Assembly: GCF_003122215.1 (NCBI RefSeq)
Contig: NZ_QEYD01000003.1
Location: forward strand, 124,001-188,000
Source: Pararhodobacter marinus
GTDB taxonomy: Bacteria > Pseudomonadota > Alphaproteobacteria > Rhodobacterales > Rhodobacteraceae
Reading direction: 5' to 3'
DNA length: 64,000 nt
Made by a program: the position numbers and the translations under genes. The notes under the pieces are model-generated. The model had not been told where the DNA came from. It saw nothing but the letters and a program-made list of their open reading frames with translations, and made no database searches. Positions 8,764 through 17,578 of this stretch are shown here, one piece after another (the first letter of the stretch is position 1; the number at the start of each line of letters is the position of its first letter).

Positions 8764-9770
8764 AGCACCCGGTCGGGCGCATAGCGGGCGACCAGAGGGT
8801 CGCGCGCGCCCGTCAGGATCTCGGCCGCCAGCGCCTGACCGATCAGCGGCGCCAGCGTCACGCCCGAATGGCTGAGCGCCAGATACAGCCCCGGCAGGGG
8901 CAGCGCGCCAAGCGCCGGGCGCCCGTCCCCCGGAACCGGCCGGGCTGCGCGGGTGACGCGCGACAGGGCCAGTGTGACGCCCAGCCGCTCGCCCGCCCGC
9001 GCCAGCAGATCGCGCGCCGTGTCCTCGGCGTCACCGCTCCCGTCACCGCCGCCGAAATCCTCGCCCAGAACGATCCGTCCCTCGGCATTCTGGCGCAGAT
9101 GCATGTCGGGCATCATCACCAGCCCGCGCAGAACCGGCGCGACGGGCTCGGACCAGGCCAGATGCCCCACGGGCGCGCTCATCTCCAGCCCCAGACCCAG
9201 AGGCTCCAGCAGCGATGCGCTTGCGGTTCCGGCCGCGATCACCGCCGCGTCGAAGCGGGCCGTGCCGTCCACGGTGCGCAGGGAGACCCCGCCTGTCCCG
9301 GGCTCGAGCGCCTCGACCCGCAGCCGCTCGACCGCCCCGGCCATGAGGCGCGCCGCCGCCTGCGGCTCGACCTGCGCCTCGCCGGGGGCGTGGAAGGCCA
9401 GCTCGGGCAAGGCGCGCAGCCCCGGTTCGACCGCGGCGGCTGCCGCGCGGTCGACGATGCGCCCGTAATCGCCCGTCTCCTGCTCGAGCGCGCGCAAGTC
9501 GGCCTCGGGCAAATCCCATAGCAGCCCGCCGCAGCGTCGGTAGCCCGCGCCCGGGAACGCCGCCCCCAGAGCGGGCCACAGGTCCATCGACGCAAGCCGC
9601 AGCGCCCGGTACGCGGGATCGTTGCCCCAGCTTGCATTGATCCAGCCGAAAGAGCCGGGCGTCGCCTGCCCCTCGCCTGCATCATAGAGCGTGACCGAGG
9701 CCCCGCCCTCGCGCAGGTACAGCCCCACGGAAGCGCCCAGAATTCCCGCACCGATCACGGCTACCCGCAT
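8751..9770 (-). CDS. FAD-dependent oxidoreductase of the D-amino-acid oxidase (DAO) family
   Basis: A 339-residue flavoprotein. The N-terminal Rossmann motif MRVAVIGAGILGASVGLYLR binds the ADP part of FAD, and a typical DAO C-terminus (LPLPGLYLALSHSGVTLAPL) follows. The family oxidises amines or amino acids such as glycine, sarcosine, D-amino acids or proline derivatives; the substrate is not determinable here. The frame is open another 38 codons upstream, but the start at 9770 places the GxGxxG motif at the N-terminus as in the family. It is divergent from purB, with 112 bp between starts. Confidence 0.88.
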   Translation of the reverse strand: MRVAVIGAGILGASVGLYLREGGASVTLYDAGEGQATPGSFGWINASWGNDPAYRALRLASMDLWPALGAAFPGAGYRRCGGLLWDLPEADLRALEQETGDYGRIVDRAAAAAVEPGLRALPELAFHAPGEAQVEPQAAARLMAGAVERLRVEALEPGTGGVSLRTVDGTARFDAAVIAAGTASASLLEPLGLGLEMSAPVGHLAWSEPVAPVLRGLVMMPDMHLRQNAEGRIVLGEDFGGGDGSGDAEDTARDLLARAGERLGVTLALSRVTRAARPVPGDGRPALGALPLPGLYLALSHSGVTLAPLIGQALAAEILTGARDPLVARYAPDRVLYSA

Positions 9771-9882
9771 TGTCCATCCTCCGATTCCCGGGCCGATGGC
9801 CGCCCGGAGCCTGAGCGAGACTTGCACGGCTGGGCGCCGGGGTCTATCAGGCCGCAACCCCGCCCGAATTGAAGGATTCCCC

Positions 9883-11184
9883 ATGATCCCCCGCTATGCC
9901 CGCCCCGAAATGGTCGCCATCTGGTCGCCCGAGACCAAGTTCAGGATCTGGTTCGAGATCGAGGCCCATGCCTGCGACGCGCAGGCCGCCCTTGGGGTGA
10001 TCCCGAAAGAGAATGCCGAGGCGGTGTGGAAAGCCAAGGACGTGGACTTCGACGTGGCCCGCATCGACGAGATCGAGGCCGTCACCAAGCATGACGTCAT
10101 CGCCTTCCTGACGCATCTGGCCGAGCATGTGGGTTCCGAAGAGGCGCGCTTCGTCCATCAGGGCATGACCTCGTCGGATGTTCTGGACACCTGCCTGAAC
10201 GTGCAGCTGGTGGGTGCCGCCGACATCCTGGAAGCGGATATCCTGAAAGTGCTCGCCGCGCTGAAGAAACGCGCCGAAGAACACAAGTATACCGTGCGCG
10301 TCGGCCGCTCGCACGGGATCCATGCCGAACCCACGACGATGGGCCTGACCTTCGCGCGGTTCTATGCCGAATTCGACCGCAACCTCGCCCGCCTGCGGGC
10401 GGCGCGCGAGGAAATCGCCACCGGCGCGATTTCGGGCGCGGTCGGTACGTTCGCCAATATCGACCCGGCGGTCGAAGAGCATGTCTGCGCCAAGTTGGGC
10501 CTGAAGCCCGAGCCGATCTCGACCCAGGTGATCCCGCGCGACCGTCACGCGATGTTCTTCGCCACGCTGGGCGTCATCGCCTCGTCGATCGAGAACGTCG
10601 CGATCGAGATCCGCCACATGCAGCGCACCGAGGTGCTGGAAGGCGCGGAGTTCTTCTCGATGGGCCAAAAGGGCTCGTCGGCGATGCCGCACAAGAAGAA
10701 CCCGGTGCTGACCGAGAACCTGACGGGCCTCGCCCGCTTGGTTCGCATGACGGTGATCCCGGCGATGGAGAACGTGGCGCTCTGGCACGAGCGCGACATT
10801 TCGCATTCCTCGGTCGAGCGCGGCATCGGCCCCGACGCGACCGTGACGCTGGATTTCGCGCTGAACCGGCTGGCGGGCGTGGTCGACAAGATGATCATCT
10901 ATCCGCAGAACATGCTGGACAACATGAACAAGTTCCCCGGTCTGGTCATGTCGCAGCGCGTGCTGCTGGCGCTGACGCAGGCGGGCGTGTCGCGCGAGGA
11001 TGCCTATGTCATGGTCCAGCGCAACGCGCTGAAAGTCTGGGAAGACCGGGTGGATTTTCAGGAGCAGCTGCTGGCCGACAAGGATGTCGTGGCGGCGCTG
11101 GGCGAGGACGGGATCCGCGCGAAATTCGACATGGACTACCACACCAAGCATGTCGACACGATCTTCCGCCGCGTGTTCGGCTGA
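9883..11184 (+). CDS. purB: Adenylosuccinate lyase
   Basis: Catalyses two fumarate-releasing steps of purine synthesis: SAICAR to AICAR and adenylosuccinate to AMP. The 433-residue protein begins MIPRYARPEMVAIWSPETKF, as PurB does. It has the superfamily signature SSAMPHKKNP near residues 264-273 and the active-site histidine regions GRSHGIHAEP and HQGMTSSDVLDT. The ATG at 9883 is preceded by GAAGGA; the longer open frame upstream is not family-like. A repeat copy and a strong hairpin follow directly downstream, before the convergent hydratase gene. Confidence 0.97.
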   Translation: MIPRYARPEMVAIWSPETKFRIWFEIEAHACDAQAALGVIPKENAEAVWKAKDVDFDVARIDEIEAVTKHDVIAFLTHLAEHVGSEEARFVHQGMTSSDVLDTCLNVQLVGAADILEADILKVLAALKKRAEEHKYTVRVGRSHGIHAEPTTMGLTFARFYAEFDRNLARLRAAREEIATGAISGAVGTFANIDPAVEEHVCAKLGLKPEPISTQVIPRDRHAMFFATLGVIASSIENVAIEIRHMQRTEVLEGAEFFSMGQKGSSAMPHKKNPVLTENLTGLARLVRMTVIPAMENVALWHERDISHSSVERGIGPDATVTLDFALNRLAGVVDKMIIYPQNMLDNMNKFPGLVMSQRVLLALTQAGVSREDAYVMVQRNALKVWEDRVDFQEQLLADKDVVAALGEDGIRAKFDMDYHTKHVDTIFRRVFG

Positions 11185-11191
11185 AGGCGGA

Positions 11192-11240
11192 CCGGGGGCT
11201 TTGCCCCCGGACCCCCAGGATATTTGAGGAACAAAGACGG
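11192..11240 (+). repeat. Rhodobacterales-type intergenic repeat, copy 3
   Basis: Starts 7 nt after the purB stop. The hairpin has arms 11192-11199 and 11203-11210 around TTT, then ACCCCCAGGATATTTGAGGA and ACAAAGA. Same orientation as purB, immediately before a second, longer hairpin. Confidence 0.82.
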
Positions 11241-11273
11241 GCGCGGGTTAACTTTGGGTTAACGCGCGCCCGT
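11237..11273. terminator. Bidirectional hairpin between convergent purB and enoyl-CoA hydratase
   Basis: A 16-nt stem with one mismatch (arms 11237-11252 and 11258-11273, loop TTTGG) lies between two convergent genes and is followed by CCCGTTTCG on the plus strand. Position and symmetry support a shared intrinsic terminator. It overlaps the last bases of the repeat element. Confidence 0.65.
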
Positions 11274-11306
11274 CCCGTTTCGATTGTGGCGTCGGGCGCG
11301 GGTCGG

Positions 11307-12095
11307 TCACGCCCAGTCGGGTTTGCGTTTCTCGATGAAGGCGGTGATGCCCTCGTTCGTGTCCCGCTCGAGCATGTTCTCGACCATCACGTCGCGGGTG
11401 TAGTCATAGGCCTGATCGAGCGGCATCAGCGCCTGTTCATGGAAGGCCCGCTTGCCGATCCGGACCGCGACGCCGAGCTTGCCGGCGACGGTCTGCGCCA
11501 GCGCCATCGTCTCGGCTTCGAGCCGGTTGGGCGACGCGATCCGGTTGACCAGCCCGATCTCGCGCGCGCGGGCGGCGGGGATGAATTCGCCCGTGGTCAG
11601 CATCTCGAAGGCCTGCTTGCGCGGCACGTTGCGGCTGAGCGCGACCATCGGGGTCGAGCAGAACAGGCCGATATTGACCCCGTTGACCCCGAACCGCGCA
11701 TCCTCGGCCGCGACCGCCATGTCGCAGGCCGCGACAAGCTGGCAGCCCGCCGCCGTGGCGATGCCGTGGACCTGCGCGATGACCGGCTGCGGCATCCGGG
11801 GGATCAGCTGCATCACCGCGCCGCAGCGGGTGAAGAGATCGGCGAAATAGGCCGCCCCGCCATCGGCTGCGGCGCGGCCCGCCTGCATTTCCTTCAGGTC
11901 GTGGCCCGCGCAGAAGACCTTGCCGGCGCCCCGGATCACCACGACCTTGACGGTATCATCCCCGGCGATGGCGGTCAGCCGGTCCTTGAGCGCGGCCAGC
12001 ACCGCGTCGGACAGCGCATTCAGAGCGCCCGGCCGGTTCAGGGTAAGAACCGCAATCCGTTCCGTCACGTCACACGTCACCAAAGCGTCGCTCAT
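11307..12095 (-). CDS. Enoyl-CoA hydratase/isomerase family protein
   Basis: A 262-residue crotonase-fold protein. Oxyanion-hole segments are FCAGHDLKEM and the second loop VHGIATAAGCQLVAACDMAV. The N-terminus (RIAVLTLNRPGALNALS) is the usual strand. The overall pattern resembles the ECHDC3/EchA-type enoyl-CoA hydratases, which act in fatty-acid or amino-acid CoA-thioester breakdown. An FSTP-like CSTPMVALSRNVPRKQAFEM stretch supports this subgroup. A GGAGGG Shine-Dalgarno precedes the ATG. It is divergent from a thioesterase 56 bp away; the exact substrate is unknown. Confidence 0.88.
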   Translation of the reverse strand: MSDALVTCDVTERIAVLTLNRPGALNALSDAVLAALKDRLTAIAGDDTVKVVVIRGAGKVFCAGHDLKEMQAGRAAADGGAAYFADLFTRCGAVMQLIPRMPQPVIAQVHGIATAAGCQLVAACDMAVAAEDARFGVNGVNIGLFCSTPMVALSRNVPRKQAFEMLTTGEFIPAARAREIGLVNRIASPNRLEAETMALAQTVAGKLGVAVRIGKRAFHEQALMPLDQAYDYTRDVMVENMLERDTNEGITAFIEKRKPDWA

Positions 12096-12151
12096 CTTGC
12101 CCTCCTCGCGGCTTTCGCTGAGCTTAGCGACGGGGAGAGAGGGAGAAAAGC

Positions 12152-12574
12152 ATGACCAACGCGATGGACGCCGCGTCGCTCAACGCCTTCATGATGGCCG
12201 AGTTTCCGCAGGTCGCCCGCGATTTCCGCGTCGAGCGCGTGGCGCCGATGGAGGCCGATGTCCGCATGCTGATCGGCGAGAACCACCTGCGGCCCGGCGG
12301 AACGGTCAGCGGGCCGTCGATGTTCACGCTGGGCGACCTGGCGATGTATGCCGTACTGCTGGGGATGATCGGGCCGGTGGCGTTGGCCGTGACGACGAAT
12401 GCCAATATCGACTTCCTGCGCAAGCCCGAGGCCGGGCGCGACCTGATCGGCGCCGCCCGGCTGCTGAAACTGGGCAAGACGCTGGCCGTGGGCGATGTGC
12501 TGATCCGCAACGAGGGGTCGGACGACGTGCTGGCCCGCGCCTCGATGACCTACGCGATCCCGCCGCGGCGCTGA
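12152..12574 (+). CDS. PaaI-type acyl-CoA thioesterase (hotdog fold)
   Basis: A 140-residue single hotdog-domain protein. NHLRPGGTVSGPSMFTLGDL matches the PaaI/DUF4442-type core, with a catalytic acidic residue on the long helix after GPSMFTLGD. Strands AVTTNANIDFLRKP and then LAVGDVLIRNEG complete the fold. It would hydrolyse short or aryl acyl-CoA thioesters in the cytosol. GGGAGA precedes the ATG. Divergent pairing with an enoyl-CoA hydratase supports a CoA-ester role but does not fix a substrate. Confidence 0.86.
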   Translation: MTNAMDAASLNAFMMAEFPQVARDFRVERVAPMEADVRMLIGENHLRPGGTVSGPSMFTLGDLAMYAVLLGMIGPVALAVTTNANIDFLRKPEAGRDLIGAARLLKLGKTLAVGDVLIRNEGSDDVLARASMTYAIPPRR

Positions 12575-12616
12575 GGCCCGCCCCACCGCTAAGACCCGGC
12601 GCCGGGGCCCGCCGCG

Positions 12617-13318
12617 TCAGTCGCGCCGCCGCAATTCGACCTGGGCGCCGTTGCGGCGGATCTCGTAGCGGCCCGCTTTCTCGACCAGTTCCGACAACTT
12701 GCCGCAGCCGAAGGAGCGGCTGTCGAAATCGGGATGCGTGGACTGGATCGTCTGGCCGATCAGGCCCAGGGGGAACCATTCGCCCTCGGGGTCGAGCGCC
12801 TGCATCGCCGCGTTGATCAACGGCACCGCGTCGCGCGGCTGCGACTTGGTCGAGGGCGTCTCGCGCGGCTCCGCGTCGCGGATCACGTTCTCGACGAAGA
12901 TGAAGCGCTTGCAGGCCTTGCGGAAGGCTTCGGGCGTCTTTTGCTGACCGATCCCGTAGACATCGAGCCCCTGCTCGCGGATCCGGCTGGCAAGGCGGGT
13001 GAAGTCGCTGTCCGAGGAGACCAGCACGAAGCCGTCGAACCGGCCCGAATGCAGAAGGTCCATCGCGTCGATCACCAGCGCGATGTCGGACGAGTTCTTG
13101 CCGACGGTATTGGCCGGCTGGTGATGGGGCACGAGCGCGAGCGCGGGCAGTTTCTCTTGCCAGCCCGACATCTGCTGGCGCGAGAAGTCGCCGTAGATGC
13201 GGCGCACGGAGGCTTCGCCCAGCGAGGCGATTTCCTCGAAAATCGCGTCGGCCCAGCGGGGCGAGGAATTGTCGGCATCCACGAGGACGGCGAGGATGGG
13301 CGTACCGTTGCGGGCCAT
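12617..13318 (-). CDS. NYN (LabA/PIN-like) domain protein with C-terminal OST-HTH/LOTUS domain
   Basis: A 233-residue predicted RNA-processing protein. The N-terminal NYN domain has LAVLVDADNSS with D14, D16 and N17, a central DIALVIDAMDLL and the conserved FVLVSSDSDFTRLASRIREQ. These acidic residues form a PIN-like metal site. The C-terminal 70 residues (PLINAAMQALDPEGEWFPLG to the end) look like an OST-HTH/LOTUS RNA-binding module. The start at 13318 is chosen because AGAAAGG precedes it; the frame extends 20 codons upstream through repeat DNA. It lies downstream of mfd on the same strand, separated by a repeat copy. Confidence 0.88.
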   Translation of the reverse strand: MARNGTPILAVLVDADNSSPRWADAIFEEIASLGEASVRRIYGDFSRQQMSGWQEKLPALALVPHHQPANTVGKNSSDIALVIDAMDLLHSGRFDGFVLVSSDSDFTRLASRIREQGLDVYGIGQQKTPEAFRKACKRFIFVENVIRDAEPRETPSTKSQPRDAVPLINAAMQALDPEGEWFPLGLIGQTIQSTHPDFDSRSFGCGKLSELVEKAGRYEIRRNGAQVELRRRD

Positions 13319-13343
13319 GTCGGGCCTTTCTGTTGAGCGTGTC

Positions 13344-13413
13344 GAGGGGGCGTTGCCCCCTCTGGGCCTGCGGCCCATTCACCCCCAGAGTATTTGGGAC
13401 AAAGTGAAGGGGC
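13344..13413 (+). repeat. Rhodobacterales-type intergenic repeat, copy 4
   Basis: Two hairpins (13344-13362, loop GTT; 13364-13376, loop TGC) precede ACCCCCAGAGTATTTGGGAC and AAAGTGAAGGG. Here the element is antisense to both flanking genes (mfd and the NYN gene). Confidence 0.78.
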
Positions 13414-13472
13414 AAGGAGAGCGCCGGGTGCGGGTCGATGAGGCCCGACTGAGCCCACCGGTGAGCGCCGGA

Positions 13473-16400
13473 TCAGGGATCGGCGCGGGCGGCGAGGTCG
13501 CGGGCGATGGCGAAGGCGCCGCGCAGCTTGTCTTTCTCTTTCGACCAGTCGGCGGGCAGCACGACCTTGTTGTCGCGGATCTTCGCGCCCGGCTGGGCAT
13601 GCAGGAATTCGACAAGCCCCGAGGGATTGGGGAATTTGTCCTGGTGGAATTGCACCGTCGCGCCTTTGGGTCCGGCATCGAGCCGGGCTATGTGGGCTTT
13701 CTTGCACATCGCCTTGATGCGCACCACGACCATGAGCGTGTTCACCTCGCGCGGGAGCGGGCCGAAACGGTCGATGAGTTCGGCGGCGAATCCTTCGAAC
13801 TCGACCTTGCTGTCGAGCGTGGAGAGGCGGCGATAGAGACCGAGGCGGACATCGAGATCGGTTACGTAATCCTCGGGGATGAGCACCGGCACGCCCAGAT
13901 TGATCTGCGGGGCCCACTGGCCGTCCGAGAGATCCGCCATCTCGCCCGAGCGCAGCTTGGCGATCGTTTCCTCGAGCATGTTCTGGTAAAGTTCGTAGCC
14001 TACCTCGTTGATATGGCCCGATTGTTCCTCGCCCAGAATATTGCCGGCGCCGCGCAGGTCCATGTCCTGGCTGGCGATGTTGAAGCCCGCGCCGAGGCTG
14101 TCGATCGAGCCCAGCACTTTCAGCCGGCGCTCGGCCTGCGGGGTGAGTGGCACGCGGGGTTTCGTGGTCAGGTAGCAATAGGCGCGGGTCTTCGAGCGCC
14201 CGACGCGGCCGCGGATCTGGTAGAGCTGCGACAGGCCGAACATGTCCGCGCGGTGCACGATCATCGTGTTGGCGCGCGGGATGTCGAGGCCGGATTCGAC
14301 GATCGTGGTAGCCAGAAGGACGTCGTATTTTCCGTCGTAGAAGGCGTTCATCCGCTCGTCGAGTTCGCCCGCCGCCATCTGGCCATGCGCCACGAGGACC
14401 GAGACTTCGGGGACGTGATCGCGCAGGAAATCCTCGATTTCCGGCAGGTCCTTGATCCGGGGGACGACATAGAAGCTCTGCCCGCCGCGATAGCGCTCGC
14501 GCAGAAGCGCCTCGCGGATCGTGACCGTGTCGAATTCCGAGACATAGGTGCGGATCGCCAGACGGTCGATGGGCGGGGTCGAGATCAGCGACAGGTCGCG
14601 CACGCCGGTGAGCGACAATTGCAGCGTACGCGGGATCGGCGTGGCAGTGAGCGTCAGGACATGGACGTCCGAGCGCATCTCCTTCAGCCGTTCCTTGTGG
14701 CTGACGCCGAAATGCTGCTCTTCGTCAATGATCATCAGGCCCAGATTGCGGAACTTGACCTGCTTGGCCAGAAGCGCATGGGTGCCGACGACGATATCGA
14801 CCGTGCCATCGGTGAGGCCTGCGCGCGTGGCGCTGGAATCCTTGGCCGAAACGAAGCGCGACAATTGTCTGACAACCAGCGGAAAGCCGCGGAAACGTTC
14901 GGCAAAATTGTTGTAATGCTGACGCGCGAGAAGGGTCGTGGGGCAGACGATCGCGACCTGCAGGCCCGACATCGCGGCGATGAAGGCCGCGCGCATCGCG
15001 ACCTCGGTCTTGCCGAAGCCCACATCGCCGACGATCAGCCGGTCCATCGGGCGGCCGCGGTCGAAATCGTCGATGACGTCCTCGATGGCCTTCAGTTGGT
15101 CCTCGGTCTCGGCATAGGGGAAGCGGGCGGCGAAGGCTTCCCACATGCCTTCGGGCGGGCTCAGCGCCGGGGCCTTGCGCAGCTCGCGTTCGGCGGCGAT
15201 GCGGATGAGCTTGTCGGCCATCTCGCGAATGCGCTGTTTCAGCCGCGCCTTCTTGGCCTGCCAGGCGCCGCCGCCCAGCTTGTCGAGCAGCCCTTCCTCG
15301 TGGCCGTAACGGCTGAGCAGTTCGATATTCTCGACCGGCAGGAACAGCTTGTCGCCGCCCGCATATTCCAGCGCCAGGCATTCGTGGGGCGCGCCCATCG
15401 CGGTGACGGTTTCCAGCCCGTTATAGCGCCCGACACCATGATCGACATGGACGACCAGATCGCCGGGCGACAGGCTTTGCGTCTCGGTCAGGAAGTTTTC
15501 GGGGCGACGTTTGCGGGTGGCACGCACCAGGCGCTCGCCCAGCACGTCCTGTTCCGAGATGACGCAGAGGTCAGGCGTGACGAACCCGGCTTCCAGCGGC
15601 CAGACGGCAAGCGCGACCTGACCCTTGCCACCCAGCGCCCGGGCGTCGGGGATTTCCGCGACATCGGTCAGCCCGTGTTCGGCGAGAAGGCCCTTCAGGC
15701 GCTCGCGCGCGCCTTCCGACCACGAGGCGAGAACAACGCTGCGCGCTTTGCGTTCGGTCTGAACATGATCGCGCAACACCTTGAAGATATTGGTATCCGG
15801 TTGCTGGCGCTCAAGCGAGAACGAGCGTCCGGCACGGCCCCCGGCATCCACCACGCCCGGACCCGGCGGCTGTTGCAGCGGCGATAGCTGCACCACGCGG
15901 TGCCCGGTCAGGGCCGCATTCCAGCCGGCATCGTCGAGATACAGCAGGTCCGGCGCAGCGGGTTTGTAGACCGTATCGACGCGCGACTTCGTCTTCATCG
16001 CCTCGACGCGGTTGTCATACTGGTCGGCGATCGTGTCCCAGCGCGCGGCACGAACGGCGTCGGACTGGTCGTCCAGCATCACCGAGGCTTCGGGCAGGTA
16101 GTCGAACACCGTTTCCAGCCGGTCGTGGAAGAAGCCCAGCCAATGCTCCATCCCCTGATGCTTGCGATGGGCGCTGACGGCCTCGTAGAGCGGATCGTCG
16201 GAACCCGCGGCGCCGAATTCGATGCGATAGGTCTGGCGGAAGCGGGCGACCGAGGCCTCGTCGAGGATCACCTCGGAGGCGGGCGCCAGTTCCAGACGGT
16301 CGAGCTTGCCGGTCGTGCGCTGGGTTGCGGGGTCGAAATTGCGCAGCCCGTCAAGGACGTCGCCGAACAGGTCAAGCCGCACGGGCTCGGCATCGCCCGG

Positions 16401-16895
16401 GGGGAAAATGTCGATGATGCCGCCCCGGACGGCGAAATCGCCGGGCTCGGTGACGGTCGGGCTGGGCGAATAGCCCATCCGGGCCAGGTATTGGCGCAGC
16501 GCCTCTTCATCCACTTGCCCGCCGACATGGGCGGTGAAACTGGCCGCTCCGACGGTGGCGCGCGCGGGCAGTTTCTGCATCGCCGCGTTGAGCGTGGTCA
16601 GCAGGACGAAATTTCCTGGCACCCCCTGCGCCAGCGCGGCGAGCGAGGCCATGCGGCGGGCGAGGATCTCGGGATTGGGCGACACGCGGTCATAAGGCAG
16701 GCAGTCCCAGGCGGGCAGCGTGAGGACGACCAGATCGGGCGCGAAGAAGGACAGCGCGGTGCGCATCGCCTCGAGCCGCTTGTCGTCGCGCGCGACATGG
16801 ATCACCGGCGCGCTGCGCTTCGCCATCTCGCGCCGCAGCAATTCGGCGTCGAAGCCTTCGGGCGCCCCGCCCAGGAGGATGCGATCAGCGGTCAT
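13473..16895 (-). CDS. mfd: Transcription-repair coupling factor Mfd
   Basis: A 1140-residue DNA translocase that removes RNA polymerase stalled at lesions and recruits UvrA. The UvrB-like N-terminal module includes LPAWDCLPYDRVSPNPEI. The CarD-like RNA-polymerase-interacting domain lies near residues 480-550 (VHVDHGVGRYNGLE). The RecG-like helicase motor has Walker A GDVGFGKTEVA near 618, DEEQHFGV near 722, TLTATPIPRTL and QIRGRVGRS. A C-terminal TRCF domain follows. Length matches alphaproteobacterial Mfd. The start at 16895 gives a family N-terminus; the open frame continues upstream into the next gene but is not family-like there. Confidence 0.97.
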   Translation of the reverse strand: MTADRILLGGAPEGFDAELLRREMAKRSAPVIHVARDDKRLEAMRTALSFFAPDLVVLTLPAWDCLPYDRVSPNPEILARRMASLAALAQGVPGNFVLLTTLNAAMQKLPARATVGAASFTAHVGGQVDEEALRQYLARMGYSPSPTVTEPGDFAVRGGIIDIFPPGDAEPVRLDLFGDVLDGLRNFDPATQRTTGKLDRLELAPASEVILDEASVARFRQTYRIEFGAAGSDDPLYEAVSAHRKHQGMEHWLGFFHDRLETVFDYLPEASVMLDDQSDAVRAARWDTIADQYDNRVEAMKTKSRVDTVYKPAAPDLLYLDDAGWNAALTGHRVVQLSPLQQPPGPGVVDAGGRAGRSFSLERQQPDTNIFKVLRDHVQTERKARSVVLASWSEGARERLKGLLAEHGLTDVAEIPDARALGGKGQVALAVWPLEAGFVTPDLCVISEQDVLGERLVRATRKRRPENFLTETQSLSPGDLVVHVDHGVGRYNGLETVTAMGAPHECLALEYAGGDKLFLPVENIELLSRYGHEEGLLDKLGGGAWQAKKARLKQRIREMADKLIRIAAERELRKAPALSPPEGMWEAFAARFPYAETEDQLKAIEDVIDDFDRGRPMDRLIVGDVGFGKTEVAMRAAFIAAMSGLQVAIVCPTTLLARQHYNNFAERFRGFPLVVRQLSRFVSAKDSSATRAGLTDGTVDIVVGTHALLAKQVKFRNLGLMIIDEEQHFGVSHKERLKEMRSDVHVLTLTATPIPRTLQLSLTGVRDLSLISTPPIDRLAIRTYVSEFDTVTIREALLRERYRGGQSFYVVPRIKDLPEIEDFLRDHVPEVSVLVAHGQMAAGELDERMNAFYDGKYDVLLATTIVESGLDIPRANTMIVHRADMFGLSQLYQIRGRVGRSKTRAYCYLTTKPRVPLTPQAERRLKVLGSIDSLGAGFNIASQDMDLRGAGNILGEEQSGHINEVGYELYQNMLEETIAKLRSGEMADLSDGQWAPQINLGVPVLIPEDYVTDLDVRLGLYRRLSTLDSKVEFEGFAAELIDRFGPLPREVNTLMVVVRIKAMCKKAHIARLDAGPKGATVQFHQDKFPNPSGLVEFLHAQPGAKIRDNKVVLPADWSKEKDKLRGAFAIARDLAARADP

Positions 16896-16926
16896 GGTGT
16901 CTTCATCCGTTCCTGCGTCGCCGTCG

Positions 16927-17454
16927 TCAGCCGCCCAGCGTGCTGACCGAAAGGTTGTGCCACATGCCCCACATCGTCGTGACCAGGATGGCGGCAAGGC
17001 CGACGGCCTGGATAACGACACGGTACCAGAAGATGGCGCGCACCAAGGGTTCATCAACCAGCGCGCCCGTGGCGACCCGCAGCGACAATCTGAGACTCAG
17101 CCAGCCCGCCAGCGACAGGGGCGCGAGCAGAAGGAACGACGCCTGCGCCAGTTCGAATCCGTGCCGAAAGCCCAGAAGGGCGAGCGACGTCAGCACCGCC
17201 ATCCAGAAGCCCACCAGCCACACGCCCGAGGCGCGCAGGATCCCCAGCCGTCGGCGGGCCTGTATCGCGGCGAGGGTGTTGAGGTCGCGCATTGCCTCGC
17301 CGCCCTGCCGGCGCGCGCGCTGGACCATGTCGAAGGGCACGCCCATGACGAAATGGGTGACGTTCGACCACGCCACCGCAAGCACCAGCCAGAACCACAG
17401 GTTCGAAAACGACCTGACGTCGATGGTGGAGAAAAGCGAGTCCGTCAGATTCAC
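16927..17454 (-). CDS. Four-TM membrane protein of a Rhodobacterales family (often mislabelled 'component of SufBCD complex')
   Basis: A 175-residue inner-membrane protein with about four TM helices: LWFWLVLAVAWSNVTHFVMG, GVWLVGFWMAVLTSLALLGF, FELAQASFLLLAPLSLAGWL and VVIQAVGLAAILVTTMWGMW. The N-terminus IDVRSFSNLWFW and GVPFDMVQRARRQGGEAM match a family I recall from Rhodobacterales. A GTG at 17454 is the most plausible start because it places the first helix correctly; the frame runs further up but collides with hemB. There is no SufBCD gene nearby and no Fe-S motif, so the inherited product name should not be trusted. It lies 31 bp upstream of mfd and may share its transcript. Confidence 0.68.
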   Translation of the reverse strand: MNLTDSLFSTIDVRSFSNLWFWLVLAVAWSNVTHFVMGVPFDMVQRARRQGGEAMRDLNTLAAIQARRRLGILRASGVWLVGFWMAVLTSLALLGFRHGFELAQASFLLLAPLSLAGWLSLRLSLRVATGALVDEPLVRAIFWYRVVIQAVGLAAILVTTMWGMWHNLSVSTLGG

Positions 17455-17578
17455 TGCAGGGTCCCAGGTTGCGCCCCCCTGACTAATCGCCTTTCGCGCC
17501 GGGGCCAAGACGCGATCGGTCCGAGGCTTGAGCTTGGCCCCACAGCGTGGCAATACGCCCTCAGATAGGGAGAAATCC

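Noticed and set aside
13197-15887. About 900-codon frame opposite mfd
   Set aside because: Antisense shadow of a firmly identified gene, caused by G/C at third codon positions.
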